Translations under genes and position numbers: made by a program
In this document: positions 55,582 through 63,649 of the stretch, piece by piece
How the letters are laid out: every line of letters starts with the position of its first letter
Numbering within the stretch: position 1 is the first letter of the stretch
Notes under the pieces: generated by a model
Told to the model about the DNA's origin: nothing
What the model saw: only the letters and a program-made list of their open reading frames with translations
Database searches by the model: none
Source of the DNA: Mycolicibacter acidiphilus
GTDB lineage: Bacteria; Actinomycetota; Actinomycetes; Mycobacteriales; Mycobacteriaceae
DNA: 64,000 nucleotides
Assembly: GCF_018455725.1 (NCBI RefSeq)
Contig: NZ_JAHCLR010000004.1
Span: 121,944-185,943 of the forward strand
Direction of reading: 5' to 3'

Positions 55582-56244
55582 CTAGCCGCCGTTAACCGGC
55601 ACGTCCAGGATCGGCCGCTGCACCCCGGCGCCGGGGCCGTCGAAATGCCACCACTCCCCGGAGTAGGGCGCCAGCCCGCCGGACTGCATCGCCTCGCGCA
55701 GCACCGCGCGGTTCGCGACCTGCTCGGCGCTGAGCCCCTGGGTGGCGAACGCCGTTGCGCGCGGGGAGAAGTCGTCGAAACCGGTGCCCATGTCCAGCAG
55801 CCGCCCCCGGGCGTCGGCGACGGTGACGTCCACCGAGCGGCCGGTCTCGTGGCTGCGGGCGAACGGGCCGGGCTTGGCCACCCAGTTCGGATTCGGGACC
55901 ACCTCGAACATCCGTACCTGCACGGCGTGCGGCCGGTAGCAGTCCCAGAAGACCAGGGTTCCGCCCCGCCGGCGCAGCGCGTCGGCGGCCGCGGTCAGCC
56001 CCGGGGCCAACGACTCGTGCACCAGGCAGCGGGCGTCGGCCGGATACAGCGGGGTGCCGACGAAGTTGTTCGCGGTCGCGTAGCGCAGATCGAGGAGTGC
56101 GTCGGGGACGGCGCTGCGCCCGTCGACGAAACCGGCCGCGCGGGCCGCCGCGCCGACCGGGGGAATGTCACGCGGTGCCGCGGTCGCAGCGCCGCAGCCG
56201 ATGCCCAGCGCCAGTACCGGAAGCAGCGCGGCGGCGGCTCTCAC
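55582..56244 (-). CDS. secreted M15 (VanX-like) D-Ala-D-Ala dipeptidase
   Basis: This M15D-family zinc dipeptidase of 220 residues has a signal sequence (LLPVLALGIGCGAATAA). Catalytic motifs are complete: YRPHAVQV, SHETGRSVDV (zinc His and Asp) and GEWWHFD (catalytic Glu and zinc His). It would cleave D-Ala-D-Ala or peptidoglycan-derived peptides outside the membrane. The GTG start at 56244 overlaps the yaaA stop by 4 bp, placing it last in a four-gene minus-strand operon. Confidence 0.85.
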   Translation of the reverse strand: MRAAAALLPVLALGIGCGAATAAPRDIPPVGAAARAAGFVDGRSAVPDALLDLRYATANNFVGTPLYPADARCLVHESLAPGLTAAADALRRRGGTLVFWDCYRPHAVQVRMFEVVPNPNWVAKPGPFARSHETGRSVDVTVADARGRLLDMGTGFDDFSPRATAFATQGLSAEQVANRAVLREAMQSGGLAPYSGEWWHFDGPGAGVQRPILDVPVNGG

Positions 56245-56987
56245 GCGGCCACCACCAGGGTCAGCGTCGCACCGTCGTGCTCGACCCGCAGACCGGCGCG
56301 ACCGGCGACCGCGGCCACGCCCGCGGCGTCGACGGGTTCGGCCGGGGTGGCCGCCAGGGCCCGGGCCAGCCGGCCCTTGTGCGCCTTGTTGAAGTGGCTG
56401 ACCGCGGTGCGCCGGCCGCCGGAGTGTTCGGCGACGACGTCCACCCGGACCGCGCCGGGAATCCGGGCCAGCTTGGCGTAGGAACCCGACCGCATATCGA
56501 CGACGAGTTCTTCGGCGGCGATCCCGGCGAGCACCGGCTCCAGCACCGGACGCCATCGCGCCGTCAGGCCCGGCTGCCCCGGCAGTTTCGAGCCCGCCGA
56601 CAGCCGGTAGGCCGGCACCGGGTCGCCGGCGCGCAGCAGCCCGAACAGCGCGGACCCGACGGCCAACCGGGCCGCCGCCCGTCCCGCCTCGGCACCGGCC
56701 AGCGACCCGACGTCGAGCGCGTCGTACAGCACGCCGGTGTAGAGCTGGATCGCCGGCAGCGTCGGGGCGTCGCGCAGCGCCGCATTGCGGTCGATCTCGG
56801 CGTCCTGTTTCGCCGACAGACCCAGCGCCTGCCGGCTGGCGGACGGATCAGCCGCCAGGGCGATCAGCTCGTCCACCAGGTCGGCGCGCAGGGAGGTCAG
56901 CGCCGGCGAACTCAGCGCCGCCAGGTCCAGCGGCGGGCCGTCGCCGCCGCTGCGTTTGGTCTCCGAGGGCGGCAGCAGCACGATCAC
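56241..56987 (-). CDS. yaaA: YaaA/UPF0246 family protein
   Basis: This 248-residue member of the YaaA family is known in E. coli to lower free iron and limit DNA damage during peroxide stress. It has LLPPSETKRSGGDG at the N-terminus, YTGVLYDALDV, SALFGLLRAGDPVPAYRLSA (in part) and the C-terminal FNKAHKGRLARAL. The GTG at 56987 is chosen because the family begins VIVLLPPSE; it overlaps the PAP2 stop codon by 4 bp. Confidence 0.88.
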   Translation of the reverse strand: MIVLLPPSETKRSGGDGPPLDLAALSSPALTSLRADLVDELIALAADPSASRQALGLSAKQDAEIDRNAALRDAPTLPAIQLYTGVLYDALDVGSLAGAEAGRAAARLAVGSALFGLLRAGDPVPAYRLSAGSKLPGQPGLTARWRPVLEPVLAGIAAEELVVDMRSGSYAKLARIPGAVRVDVVAEHSGGRRTAVSHFNKAHKGRLARALAATPAEPVDAAGVAAVAGRAGLRVEHDGATLTLVVAA

Positions 56988-57493
56988 ACCGCAGACGTTA
57001 ACCGAGCCGCACCGCACACCAGCGCGGTGCTGAGCAGGGCAGCGCCGATGGTGTCGGTGAGGTAGTGGTAGCCGCACGCCACCAGGCCGAGCGCACCCAG
57101 CCCGCCGATCACGACGGCCGCAACCAACACCCACGCCCGCGCGGCGGCCACCACGACCAGCATGCCGAGCGCGGTGACCAGCAGCGTCGTGTGCCCGCTG
57201 GGGTATTCCAGGTAGGGGCCGTTGCGGCGGTCGAACGCATGCTTGAGTGCCGTGGCGAGGGCGGTAGCGACGACCGGACAGGCCAGCACCGCAGCGGACA
57301 GCGCCCACTGTCGTCGGTGCACGGTGATCGCCAGGCTCGCCACCACCGTAGCCAGGACCGTCCAGCCGCTGGTGAAGATCAATAGCCAGCCCGGCCGCCC
57401 GCCGAGGACCGCCCGGGTGCCCTGGTGGAACCAGCTGTCGATGGCTGTGGTGTCGCGCCCCACCGCCCAGCCCAGCACCAGCGTGGCCAGCAC
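56984..57493 (-). CDS. PAP2-family membrane phosphatase
   Basis: The 169-residue membrane protein carries the three phosphatidic-acid-phosphatase motifs: KHAFDRRNG (a KxxxxxxRP variant), YPSGHTTLL and ACGYHYLTDTIG, within about five to six transmembrane helices. Likely substrates are prenyl or lipid phosphates outside the membrane, for example undecaprenyl/decaprenyl pyrophosphate or sugar-prenyl phosphates. It overlaps yaaA by 4 bp and starts 40 bp after the STAS gene. Confidence 0.86.
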   Translation of the reverse strand: MLATLVLGWAVGRDTTAIDSWFHQGTRAVLGGRPGWLLIFTSGWTVLATVVASLAITVHRRQWALSAAVLACPVVATALATALKHAFDRRNGPYLEYPSGHTTLLVTALGMLVVVAAARAWVLVAAVVIGGLGALGLVACGYHYLTDTIGAALLSTALVCGAARLTSAV

Positions 57494-57533
57494 GCCGGCG
57501 GCGGGCCACCAGTGCAGTGCCCGGCGGCCTATC

Positions 57534-57986
57534 TCAGGCAGTCTTCTCGAACAGCGGCAGCAGCAACCGCCGACGCTCGTCGTTGCCGGCAGCCAGGGCG
57601 TGCAGCGCCTGGTCGACGGAGGGCGAGGTCGGGAACTTGGCGTCCTCGTCGAAGTCTTGCAGCACGGCGCTGACCGCGGACCCCTCGATCAGGGTCCATT
57701 CGATGCCGGCGGTGCGGCAGTCGCCGTCGAGGACGCACAGCAGCCAGATGCCGGCCGCGGTGAACTCGGTGACCCCACGCAGGTCGACCACCAGCGGTTC
57801 CTTGGCCAGGACGAACCGACGGGCCTGCTCGCTGAGCTGGTCGACATTGGCTGCGTCGATCTGACCCCGGATGGTCACCACCGTCGCCAGGTGACGGTAG
57901 TGCGCCCGAAGTTGCGCGGTCCCGCACTCGATGGTCGGGTTCGCGCTGGTCCGGGTGGTGCCTCGGGTGGAGATCTTCGTGGTCAT
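57534..57986 (-). CDS. STAS-domain (anti-anti-sigma-like) protein
   Basis: This 150-residue protein consists mainly of a STAS domain like SpoIIAA anti-anti-sigma factors: TVVTIRGQIDAANVDQL and VVDLRGVTEFTAAGIWLL. The Ser normally phosphorylated in the DSSG turn is replaced by Ala (TAAG), so control by the usual switch kinase is unlikely. GGGGGA lies before the ATG at 57986. Position and size fit Rv1904. It heads the minus-strand group STAS-PAP2-yaaA-VanX. Confidence 0.85.
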   Translation of the reverse strand: MTTKISTRGTTRTSANPTIECGTAQLRAHYRHLATVVTIRGQIDAANVDQLSEQARRFVLAKEPLVVDLRGVTEFTAAGIWLLCVLDGDCRTAGIEWTLIEGSAVSAVLQDFDEDAKFPTSPSVDQALHALAAGNDERRRLLLPLFEKTA

Positions 57987-58280
57987 GCCGTCCCCCGTTT
58001 CCGCTGGTCGATCGCTGATTGGTTGCCGCCGGCTCCGGGCCGGCCCCAACTGATTCCCGACGTTAGGCGGCAAAGTTAAGGCACCTCGGACCGGTGTTTA
58101 ACGCTTTGGTGAGAACTGGTCGGTCGGCCCGGCGCCCGAACCGCGGCGTTGTCGGCTGTGTGGTGGCCGGTGGCGCTGTTAGTCTGCGATGGCTGCCGGC
58201 GGCCCGAATCTTGCGGCCGCCGACCGCCGGTCGAGCGTCCGGCGGAACCCACGCAGCGCAGTCACCGTCGGAAGAGTTCT

Positions 58281-59519
58281 GTGCGCACCGGAGAGATCAG
58301 GGCCCTGACCGGGCTACGCATCATCGCCGCGGTGTGGGTGGTGCTGTTCCACTTCCGGCCGCTGCTGCGGTTGGCGTCACCGGATCTCAGCGATGCGCTG
58401 GCGCCGGTGCTCAACTGCGGCGCGCAGGGCGTCGACCTGTTCTTCATCCTCAGCGGCTTCGTGCTGACCTGGAACTACCTGGAGCGGATGGGGCAGACGT
58501 TCTCCGCGCGCGCCACCGTGCACTTCCTGTGGCTGCGGCTCGCCCGGGTGTGGCCGATCTACCTGGTCACCCTGCACCTGGCCCTGGGGTGGGTGATCTT
58601 CACCCAGCACGTCGGCCATGTCCCCCCGACCGACCTCAGCCGGCTCACCGCCACCAGCTACGTCCGCCAGGTGCTGCTAGTTCAGCTGTGGTTCGAGCCG
58701 TTCTTCGATTTCACCAGCTGGGACGGGCCGGCCTGGTCGATCAGCGCCGAATGGTTGGCCTACCTGCTGTTCGGGGTGTTGATCCTGGTGGTCTACCGGA
58801 TGGTGCGGGTGACCTCGACGGGCGCGTTGACCGCGCTGGCGATCGTCGCCTCGCTGCCGCCGCTGCTGCTGCTGCTGGCGACCGGCCAGTTCTACACACC
58901 GTGGAGCTGGCTGCCGCGGATCGTCATGCAGTTCACCGCCGGTGCGCTGGCCTGCGCCGCCGTCCGCAAGATGCGCCCGGGCCCGTGGACCTGCCGGGTC
59001 GCCGGCCTCGCGTCGGTGCTGCTGGTCGCCGCGATGGGCGGAATTCTGTACTTCTTCGACGCGCACCCGATCTCTGGGATCTACGACAGCGGCGGCCTGG
59101 TCGACGTGCTGTTCGTGCCGCTGGTGATGACGCTGGCGATCGGCACCGGCAGCCTGCCGTGGCTGCTGTCCACCCGGCTGATGGTGTACGGCGGTCAGAT
59201 CTCGTTCTGCCTGTACATGGTTCACGAGCTGGTGCACACCGCGTGGAACTGGGCCGCGGTGCAGTTCGAGATCATGCTCGACGAGGGATCGACCGCCGCC
59301 GGATGGACGGTCGGCGGGCTGCTGGCCGGTGCGACCGTCCTGTCGATGGCGCTGTTCCACGGTGTGGAGGAGCCGGCCCGGCACTGGATGCGCAGAATGG
59401 TCGGTGCGCGGCCGCAACCCGTCACCGACCACGTGCGCGGCGCGAGCCCGGGTGACGCCGACCCGGTCGCCGAACTGCTGGACGACCGCCCGGCGCCGGT
59501 CGCGGTCAGCGTGCCGTGA
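58281..59519 (+). CDS. acyltransferase-3 (OafA/NodX-type) membrane protein
   Basis: This 412-residue multi-pass O-acyltransferase is expected to transfer acyl groups to extracellular polysaccharides or lipids. The first helix holds ALTGLRIIAAVWVVLFHFRP with the conserved catalytic His, followed by QGVDLFFILSGFVLTWNY and about ten transmembrane helices. It has no SGNH domain of its own; a separate SGNH protein is encoded 49 bp downstream. The GTG at 58281 has GGAAGAG just upstream. The upstream in-frame part has no family match. Confidence 0.86.
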   Translation: MRTGEIRALTGLRIIAAVWVVLFHFRPLLRLASPDLSDALAPVLNCGAQGVDLFFILSGFVLTWNYLERMGQTFSARATVHFLWLRLARVWPIYLVTLHLALGWVIFTQHVGHVPPTDLSRLTATSYVRQVLLVQLWFEPFFDFTSWDGPAWSISAEWLAYLLFGVLILVVYRMVRVTSTGALTALAIVASLPPLLLLLATGQFYTPWSWLPRIVMQFTAGALACAAVRKMRPGPWTCRVAGLASVLLVAAMGGILYFFDAHPISGIYDSGGLVDVLFVPLVMTLAIGTGSLPWLLSTRLMVYGGQISFCLYMVHELVHTAWNWAAVQFEIMLDEGSTAAGWTVGGLLAGATVLSMALFHGVEEPARHWMRRMVGARPQPVTDHVRGASPGDADPVAELLDDRPAPVAVSVP

Positions 59520-59568
59520 CCGACCACCGGACCGAGACCGTCGCACGCCGCCGATGGGGAGGAGAGAA

Positions 59569-60282
59569 GTGACCCGGCTGACCACCTTCGCCGTCTCGCT
59601 GCTGGCGGCCGTCGTCGTGGTCGTCGTCGGAACCCGGTACCTGGCGACGGATTCCGAACCCGTCCAACGGTTCGAGACGGTGCCGCTGAGCGCCACGCCC
59701 AACCACGTCGCGGTGATCGGGGATTCCTACACGGCCGGGTTCGAGAACACCGGGCGAGGCCCGGCGAACTGGACCGAGCAGGCGTGGCGGACGCTGGCCC
59801 GTCGCGGAATGCCGATCAGCGCCGACGTCGCCGCCGAGGGCGGCGCCGGCTACGGCGTGCGCGGCAACCACGGCAGTCTGTTCTCCGACCTGGCCGCCCG
59901 GGCGGTGCAACCCGACGACGCGCTGGTCGTATTCTTCGGCTCCCGCAACGATCAGGACGTCGACCCCGGGCAGCTGACCGCGAACGTCGTCGACACCCTG
60001 GGGCTGGCCCGGCGGGTCGCGCCGTCGGCCCGGCTGCTGGTGATCGGGCCGCCGTGGCCTACCGCCGATGTGCCGCCCAGTGTGCTGTGGATCCGCGACA
60101 TGCTCAGCGCGCAGGCCATCGCGGCCGGAGGGGAGTTCGTGGATCCCCTCGCTGCGCGCTGGTTCGTCGACCGGCCGGAGCTGATCGGCCCCGACGGTGT
60201 GCACCCCACCGACGCCGGGCAGACCTACATGGCCGAGAAGATCGCTCCGCTGATCAGCACCGAACTACCCAAACGGGCGTAA
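59569..60282 (+). CDS. membrane-anchored SGNH/GDSL hydrolase
   Basis: The 237-residue protein has an N-terminal transmembrane anchor (FAVSLLAAVVVVVVGTRYL) and an SGNH hydrolase domain with block I VIGDSYTAGFEN (Ser), block III FGSRNDQD and block V DGVHPTDAGQ (Asp and His). GGGGAGGAGA ends close to the GTG at 59569, which is preferred over the ATG 15 bp upstream inside that site. Paired with the preceding acyltransferase-3, it may be its catalytic acyl-transfer or esterase partner. Confidence 0.86.
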   Translation: MTRLTTFAVSLLAAVVVVVVGTRYLATDSEPVQRFETVPLSATPNHVAVIGDSYTAGFENTGRGPANWTEQAWRTLARRGMPISADVAAEGGAGYGVRGNHGSLFSDLAARAVQPDDALVVFFGSRNDQDVDPGQLTANVVDTLGLARRVAPSARLLVIGPPWPTADVPPSVLWIRDMLSAQAIAAGGEFVDPLAARWFVDRPELIGPDGVHPTDAGQTYMAEKIAPLISTELPKRA

Positions 60283-60321
60283 TCCCGGACGCAGCCGCGT
60301 CGGACCCAGCAAGATCAGGCC

Positions 60322-61314
60322 ATGAACGCGATGCGGGTGTTGGTGACCGGCGGCACCGGATTCGTCGGCGGCTGGACCGCCAAGGCGATCGCTGACGCCG
60401 GGCACCGGGTGCGCTTCCTGGTCCGCGACCCGGCGGGCCTGCACCGCAGTGTCGAGCGACTCGGCGTCGACGTCTCCGACTACGCCGTCGGTGACATCGG
60501 CGATCCCGATTCGGTCCGCCGTGCGCTGGTCGGCTGTGACGCCGTCGTGCACGCCGCGGCGCTGGTGGCCACCGATCCCCGGGAGACCGCGCGGATGCTG
60601 ACCACCAACTCCGCCGGCGCCCGCAACGTGCTGGGTGAGGCTGTCGAACTCGGGCTCGACCCGATCATCCACGTCTCCAGTTTCACCGCGCTGTTCCATC
60701 CCGGGCTGCATCTGCTGCACGCCGACCTGCCGGTGGCCGGCGGCGCCGACGGCTACGGCCAGTCCAAGGCTCGGGAGGAGCTCTACGCGCGCGGCCTGCA
60801 GGACGCCGGTGCCCCGGTGAACATCACCTACCCGGGCATGGTGCTCGGCCCGCCGGTCGGCGACCGGTTCGGTGAGGCCGGTGAGGGGGTGCGTTCGGCC
60901 CTGAAGATGCATGTCATCCCGGGTCGCGGTGCCGGCTGGCTGGTGGTCGACGTCCGCGATCTGGCCGCCCTGCACGTCGCACTGCTCGAACCCGGGCGCG
61001 GCCCGCGACGGTACACCGCTGGGGGACACCGGGTTTCGGTGTCAGAGCTGGCGACCACGCTCGGCGAGGCCGACGGCACCTTTATGCAGGCGGTTCCGGT
61101 GCCCGACACCGCGCTGCGGTGGGCCGGGCAGCTGCTCGACCGGCTGCGGCCGGTGCTGCCGTTCGAGACCCCGTTCACCGCCGCCGGGATGCAGTACTAC
61201 ACCCAGATCCCGTCGTCCGACGACTCGCCGGCCGAACGCGACCTCGGCGTGGTGTTCCGCGATCCCCGCGAGACGCTGGCCGCGACCGTCGTCGCCATCC
61301 GGGCGGGTCAATGA
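60322..61314 (+). CDS. NAD(P)-dependent epimerase/dehydratase (extended SDR)
   Basis: This 330-residue extended SDR protein has the nucleotide motif VTGGTGFVGGWTAKAI, AAALVATDP, a Ser in VSSFTALF and the YxxxK catalytic motif in GYGQSKAREE, followed by NITYPGMVLGPP. It resembles 3-beta-HSD/dihydroflavonol-reductase-like members; the substrate is unknown. It is the last core gene before the toxin-antitoxin island. Confidence 0.86.
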   Translation: MNAMRVLVTGGTGFVGGWTAKAIADAGHRVRFLVRDPAGLHRSVERLGVDVSDYAVGDIGDPDSVRRALVGCDAVVHAAALVATDPRETARMLTTNSAGARNVLGEAVELGLDPIIHVSSFTALFHPGLHLLHADLPVAGGADGYGQSKAREELYARGLQDAGAPVNITYPGMVLGPPVGDRFGEAGEGVRSALKMHVIPGRGAGWLVVDVRDLAALHVALLEPGRGPRRYTAGGHRVSVSELATTLGEADGTFMQAVPVPDTALRWAGQLLDRLRPVLPFETPFTAAGMQYYTQIPSSDDSPAERDLGVVFRDPRETLAATVVAIRAGQ

Positions 61315-61387
61315 CGCCCGCGGGGGACTGTTGTGCCGGGGATTTCGGGGTCGGCCGCAGACCATGGCATTGACCGCACCGCCGACT

Positions 61388-61520
61388 GGGGCCTAGGTGG
61401 GTCCACGTACGTGACCAAGGTGAGATTGCTCGGTCGTTTCCGCCTCCAGTCGGCCACAAAAGGGCTGGTGGTGGATGCTGAGCATAGCCGGGGCGTTGTT
61501 TTGCGACATCTGAGGTCATC
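61388..61520 (+). repeat. TA-island repeat, copy 1 (diverged)
   Basis: This non-coding stretch, upstream of mazEF, aligns with 62333-62460. Shared blocks are CCAAGG near 61415, CGTTTC near 61435, ACAAAA at 61456, CTGGTG near 61465, GTTGTT at 61495 and TGAGGT at 61511. The first three spacings measured (40 bp from CAAGG to ACAAAA, 39 bp from ACAAAA to GTTGTT) are identical in both copies. No protein is encoded. Confidence 0.7.
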
Positions 61521-61580
61521 AGCATGGGTCGGTGGCCGCCGTGTGATGACACGCGTCAGCGTGGCGCGGCCCAGGGTTGG

Positions 61581-61636
61581 GCAACGACCTGCCCCGCGCA
61601 ACCGTTGCATGCAACGGCGTTTCATGCAACAGTTGC
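61581..61636. promoter_or_regulatory. GCAAC/GTTGC operator cluster of mazEF
   Basis: The region directly before the antitoxin start contains a perfect 16-bp palindrome CCGTTGCATGCAACGG at 61602-61617 and an adjacent inverted repeat GCAAC-A-GTTGC at 61626-61636, with further GCAAC copies at 61581 and 61598. Antitoxins of mazEF systems usually bind such palindromes to repress their own operon. Confidence 0.7.
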
Positions 61637-61639
61637 GGT

Positions 61640-61849
61640 GTGACTACATCGACACGGCGGGCCAGCGACTACCGCCGACGCATGCGTGAACGCGGGTACC
61701 GCCCCGTGCAAGTGTGGGTGCCCGACGTCCGGTCGGCACAGTTCGCCGTAGAAGCACACCGGGAAGCACTGGCGCTGGCCGAAGCCGACCGGCACAGCGA
61801 CGACATGGACTTCATTGAGGCCATCTCCGAGCTAGCCGACGACGAGTGA
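61640..61849 (+). CDS. mazE: MazE-type antitoxin
   Basis: The 69-residue protein matches the actinobacterial antitoxin-MazE family: an N-terminal basic DNA-binding part RRASDYRRRMRERGYRPVQV and an acidic C-terminal tail (SDDMDFIEAISELADDE) that would thread into MazF. The GTG at 61640 is preferred because the family begins at this point. It directly follows a palindromic operator cluster. The toxin gene overlaps its stop codon by 4 bp, fixing the pair as one operon. Confidence 0.85.
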   Translation: MTTSTRRASDYRRRMRERGYRPVQVWVPDVRSAQFAVEAHREALALAEADRHSDDMDFIEAISELADDE

Positions 61850-62166
61850 CCCGGGGCGAACTCTGGACCGTCTCAGGAGGCGTCTATGCCGCCAAACCCC
61901 GACCAGCGCTCGTCATTCAAGACGACCTGTTCGATGCCACCGAGTCGATCGTCGTCATCCCGCTGACCACCACAGCGGTGGACGCCCCGACAACGCGCAT
62001 CGCGATACCCACGACCACCGGAATCACCCAGCCCAGCTTCGCCATGATCGACAAAATCACCACAGTCCGCCGATCTAACCTCGGCACACGCATCGGCCGA
62101 GTACCCACCGCGCTCATGGCCGACATCGAACGCTCACTCATGGTGTTCCTGGGCCTAGCCTCCTAG
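61846..62166 (+). CDS. mazF: MazF/PemK-type mRNA interferase toxin
   Basis: This endoribonuclease toxin of 106 residues has the MazF fold: RGELWTVSG at the start, KPRPALVIQDD (loop after strand 2 with the catalytic Arg), SIVVIPLTTT (catalytic Thr/Ser region), and QPSFAMIDKITTV then a final GRVPTALMADIERSLMVFLGL. Cleavage specificity cannot be read from the sequence. It overlaps the antitoxin stop (GTGA), the usual coupling of a type II toxin-antitoxin pair. Confidence 0.9.
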   Translation: MTRGELWTVSGGVYAAKPRPALVIQDDLFDATESIVVIPLTTTAVDAPTTRIAIPTTTGITQPSFAMIDKITTVRRSNLGTRIGRVPTALMADIERSLMVFLGLAS

Positions 62167-62332
62167 ACAGTTCCTGCACAGCAATGCTGCCGCCATGCTC
62201 GTCTTGAGTGCCGGCCACCAGCGGATGGGTAACCGGAGCCAGCGTGTCGTGGCCACAATGTGTTGGTCGAGGTCGCGACCATGTCCGGCATCCATGGGTC
62301 TCGTTGATTTTGGACGTCACCGAAGTACCCAT
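62167..62332. other. intergenic spacer after mazF
   Basis: This is the first part of a 398-bp gap between mazF and the nucleotidyltransferase gene. I see no credible gene here. The remainder of the gap holds repeat copy 2 and a palindromic operator, listed separately. Confidence 0.4.
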
Positions 62333-62460
62333 GGGGGTAGATTCCCGACTTGTCGCCAAGGTCAGTTGTCTGTGCCGTTTCGTCGCACCCTAATCGACAA
62401 AATGCCTGGTGACAGCATTGTCGAGGACATGGGGTGTTGTTTGAGACACGTGAGGTAGGT
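62333..62460 (+). repeat. TA-island repeat, copy 2
   Basis: This copy begins with GGGGGTAGATTCCCGACTTG (62333-62352), which recurs perfectly at 63650-63669. It continues with CAAGG at 62357, GTGCCGTTTC near 62372, ACAAAA at 62397, CTGGTG near 62405, GTTGTT at 62436 and TGAGGT at 62451, matching copy 1 block by block. It is non-coding on inspection and lies upstream of the nucleotidyltransferase/HEPN pair. Confidence 0.75.
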
Positions 62461-62513
62461 AGGCCGCGTCATGCCCCTGATCATTGGAGACGAAGCGATC
62501 AACCTCATGCATT

Positions 62514-62547
62514 CCAACTATAGTTGTATTATTCTAACTTTAGTTGG
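62514..62547. promoter_or_regulatory. tandem palindromic operator/promoter of the nucleotidyltransferase-HEPN pair
   Basis: Two similar dyads, CCAACTATAGTTG (62514-62526; perfect core CAACTATAGTTG) and TAACTTTAGTTGG (62535-62547), lie 21 bp apart, centre to centre. Their outer arms CCAACTA and TAGTTGG are also mutually inverted. The stretch is strikingly AT-rich for this genome, includes TATTAT as a possible -10 element, and ends 17 bp before the start codon, as expected for autoregulation. Confidence 0.65.
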
Positions 62548-62564
62548 AGTAGGGGGTGTCTGCG

Positions 62565-63197
62565 ATGCAGCTCAACAAGCCGTTCGCCACCGTGACACCG
62601 ACCCTCGATGGTGACGTACTCGCGGTGCTGGCGACCGCTGACGTGACGTTCACGATCGCGCAGATCCAGCGCATCCTGACTACGGTCTCGGGTGAGGGAA
62701 TCCGCAAGGTGCTAAACCGGCTCACCTCCCAGGGGGTGGTGCTCCACGGCCAGGTCGGCCGGACCCGCACCTACCGCCTCAACACCGAACATCTCGCGGC
62801 CGGACCGATCGCCGCGCTGTCGCGCCTGACCGCCGCGTTCCTCGACCGCCTGGAGAAGCACCTGCAGGGGTGGGGTGCGCAGCTCGCGTACGCGGCGGTG
62901 TTCGGGTCGGCGGCGACAGGGCGCATGACGCTCGACAGCGACATCGACCTGTTCCTGGTGCGCGCCTCCGGCACCGACCGCGGCGAGGACCTGCAGTGGG
63001 AAGAGCGGCTGACCGAACTTGCGCGATCGGTCGCCGCGTGGACCGGGAACGACGGCCGGATCGTCGAATACACCACAGACGAGCTCATCGCTGCAGCGGT
63101 TGCCGGTGAGCCGCTGCTCGACGACATAGCCAAGCAGGGTCTGACCGTCGCCGGGACACGGTCGTGGCTGAATCGGCACCTGAGAGGGGGGTCCTGA
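62565..63197 (+). CDS. HTH - minimal nucleotidyltransferase (MNT) antitoxin-type protein
   Basis: The 210-residue protein has an N-terminal winged helix (about residues 15-75, FTIAQIQRILTTVSGEGIRKV region) and a polymerase-beta-type nucleotidyltransferase domain with G114-S115 and D126-x-D128 in FGSAATGRM and LDSDIDLF. In MNT/HEPN toxin-antitoxin systems the nucleotidyltransferase modifies (for example AMPylates) and silences its HEPN partner; here the HTH could also repress the operon. AGGGGG upstream favours the ATG at 62565 over the GTG three codons earlier. The next gene starts within its stop codon. Confidence 0.82.
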   Translation: MQLNKPFATVTPTLDGDVLAVLATADVTFTIAQIQRILTTVSGEGIRKVLNRLTSQGVVLHGQVGRTRTYRLNTEHLAAGPIAALSRLTAAFLDRLEKHLQGWGAQLAYAAVFGSAATGRMTLDSDIDLFLVRASGTDRGEDLQWEERLTELARSVAAWTGNDGRIVEYTTDELIAAAVAGEPLLDDIAKQGLTVAGTRSWLNRHLRGGS

Positions 63198-63583
63198 TGG
63201 CGGGACAACGCGCCTGCGATTCCGCGGTCATCGCAGGACGCATGTCGAAGGCGACCGAATTCTTCGACGCCGCGGACCTCCTGGGGAAGGAGATGGTCAA
63301 CGCGGCGGGTGATCTTTACGTCGACGCCGGCATCGCCGCAGCGGACGTGATCTGTCACGTACGCCTCGGTGTGCACTCGAACAGCGGTAATCACAACGAG
63401 GCCGTCGCCCTGCAGAAGCAGGCCGACAGCGGATCCGAGCGGCACTTGAACACGTTGCTGAACTTGAAGAACAAGGCGGCCTACACCCATCAGGACCTGA
63501 CATCCGCCGAACTGAAGAAGATGAACCGCGCAGCCGAGCAGCTGGTGGAGACGGGCAAACGGGTGGTGGCATCGCGCACATGA
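63197..63583 (+). CDS. HEPN-like partner protein (putative RNase toxin)
   Basis: This 128-residue, all-helical protein resembles HEPN proteins: helix SKATEFFDAADLLGKEM, AAGDLYVDAGIAAADVICHV and a C-terminal NLKNKAAYTHQDLT. The catalytic Rx4-6H motif of HEPN ribonucleases appears as K93-x4-H98, with Lys in place of Arg, so activity is uncertain. It shares one base with the stop of the nucleotidyltransferase gene (TGATG), the tight coupling expected of a toxin-antitoxin pair. The fold is inferred by pattern and context. Confidence 0.68.
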   Translation: MAGQRACDSAVIAGRMSKATEFFDAADLLGKEMVNAAGDLYVDAGIAAADVICHVRLGVHSNSGNHNEAVALQKQADSGSERHLNTLLNLKNKAAYTHQDLTSAELKKMNRAAEQLVETGKRVVASRT

Positions 63584-63649
63584 CGGTCCCACCCCGGCCG
63601 CCAGCCTGACCCAGCCGAACCACTACTAACGGCTGAGGCCGCGGGAAAA

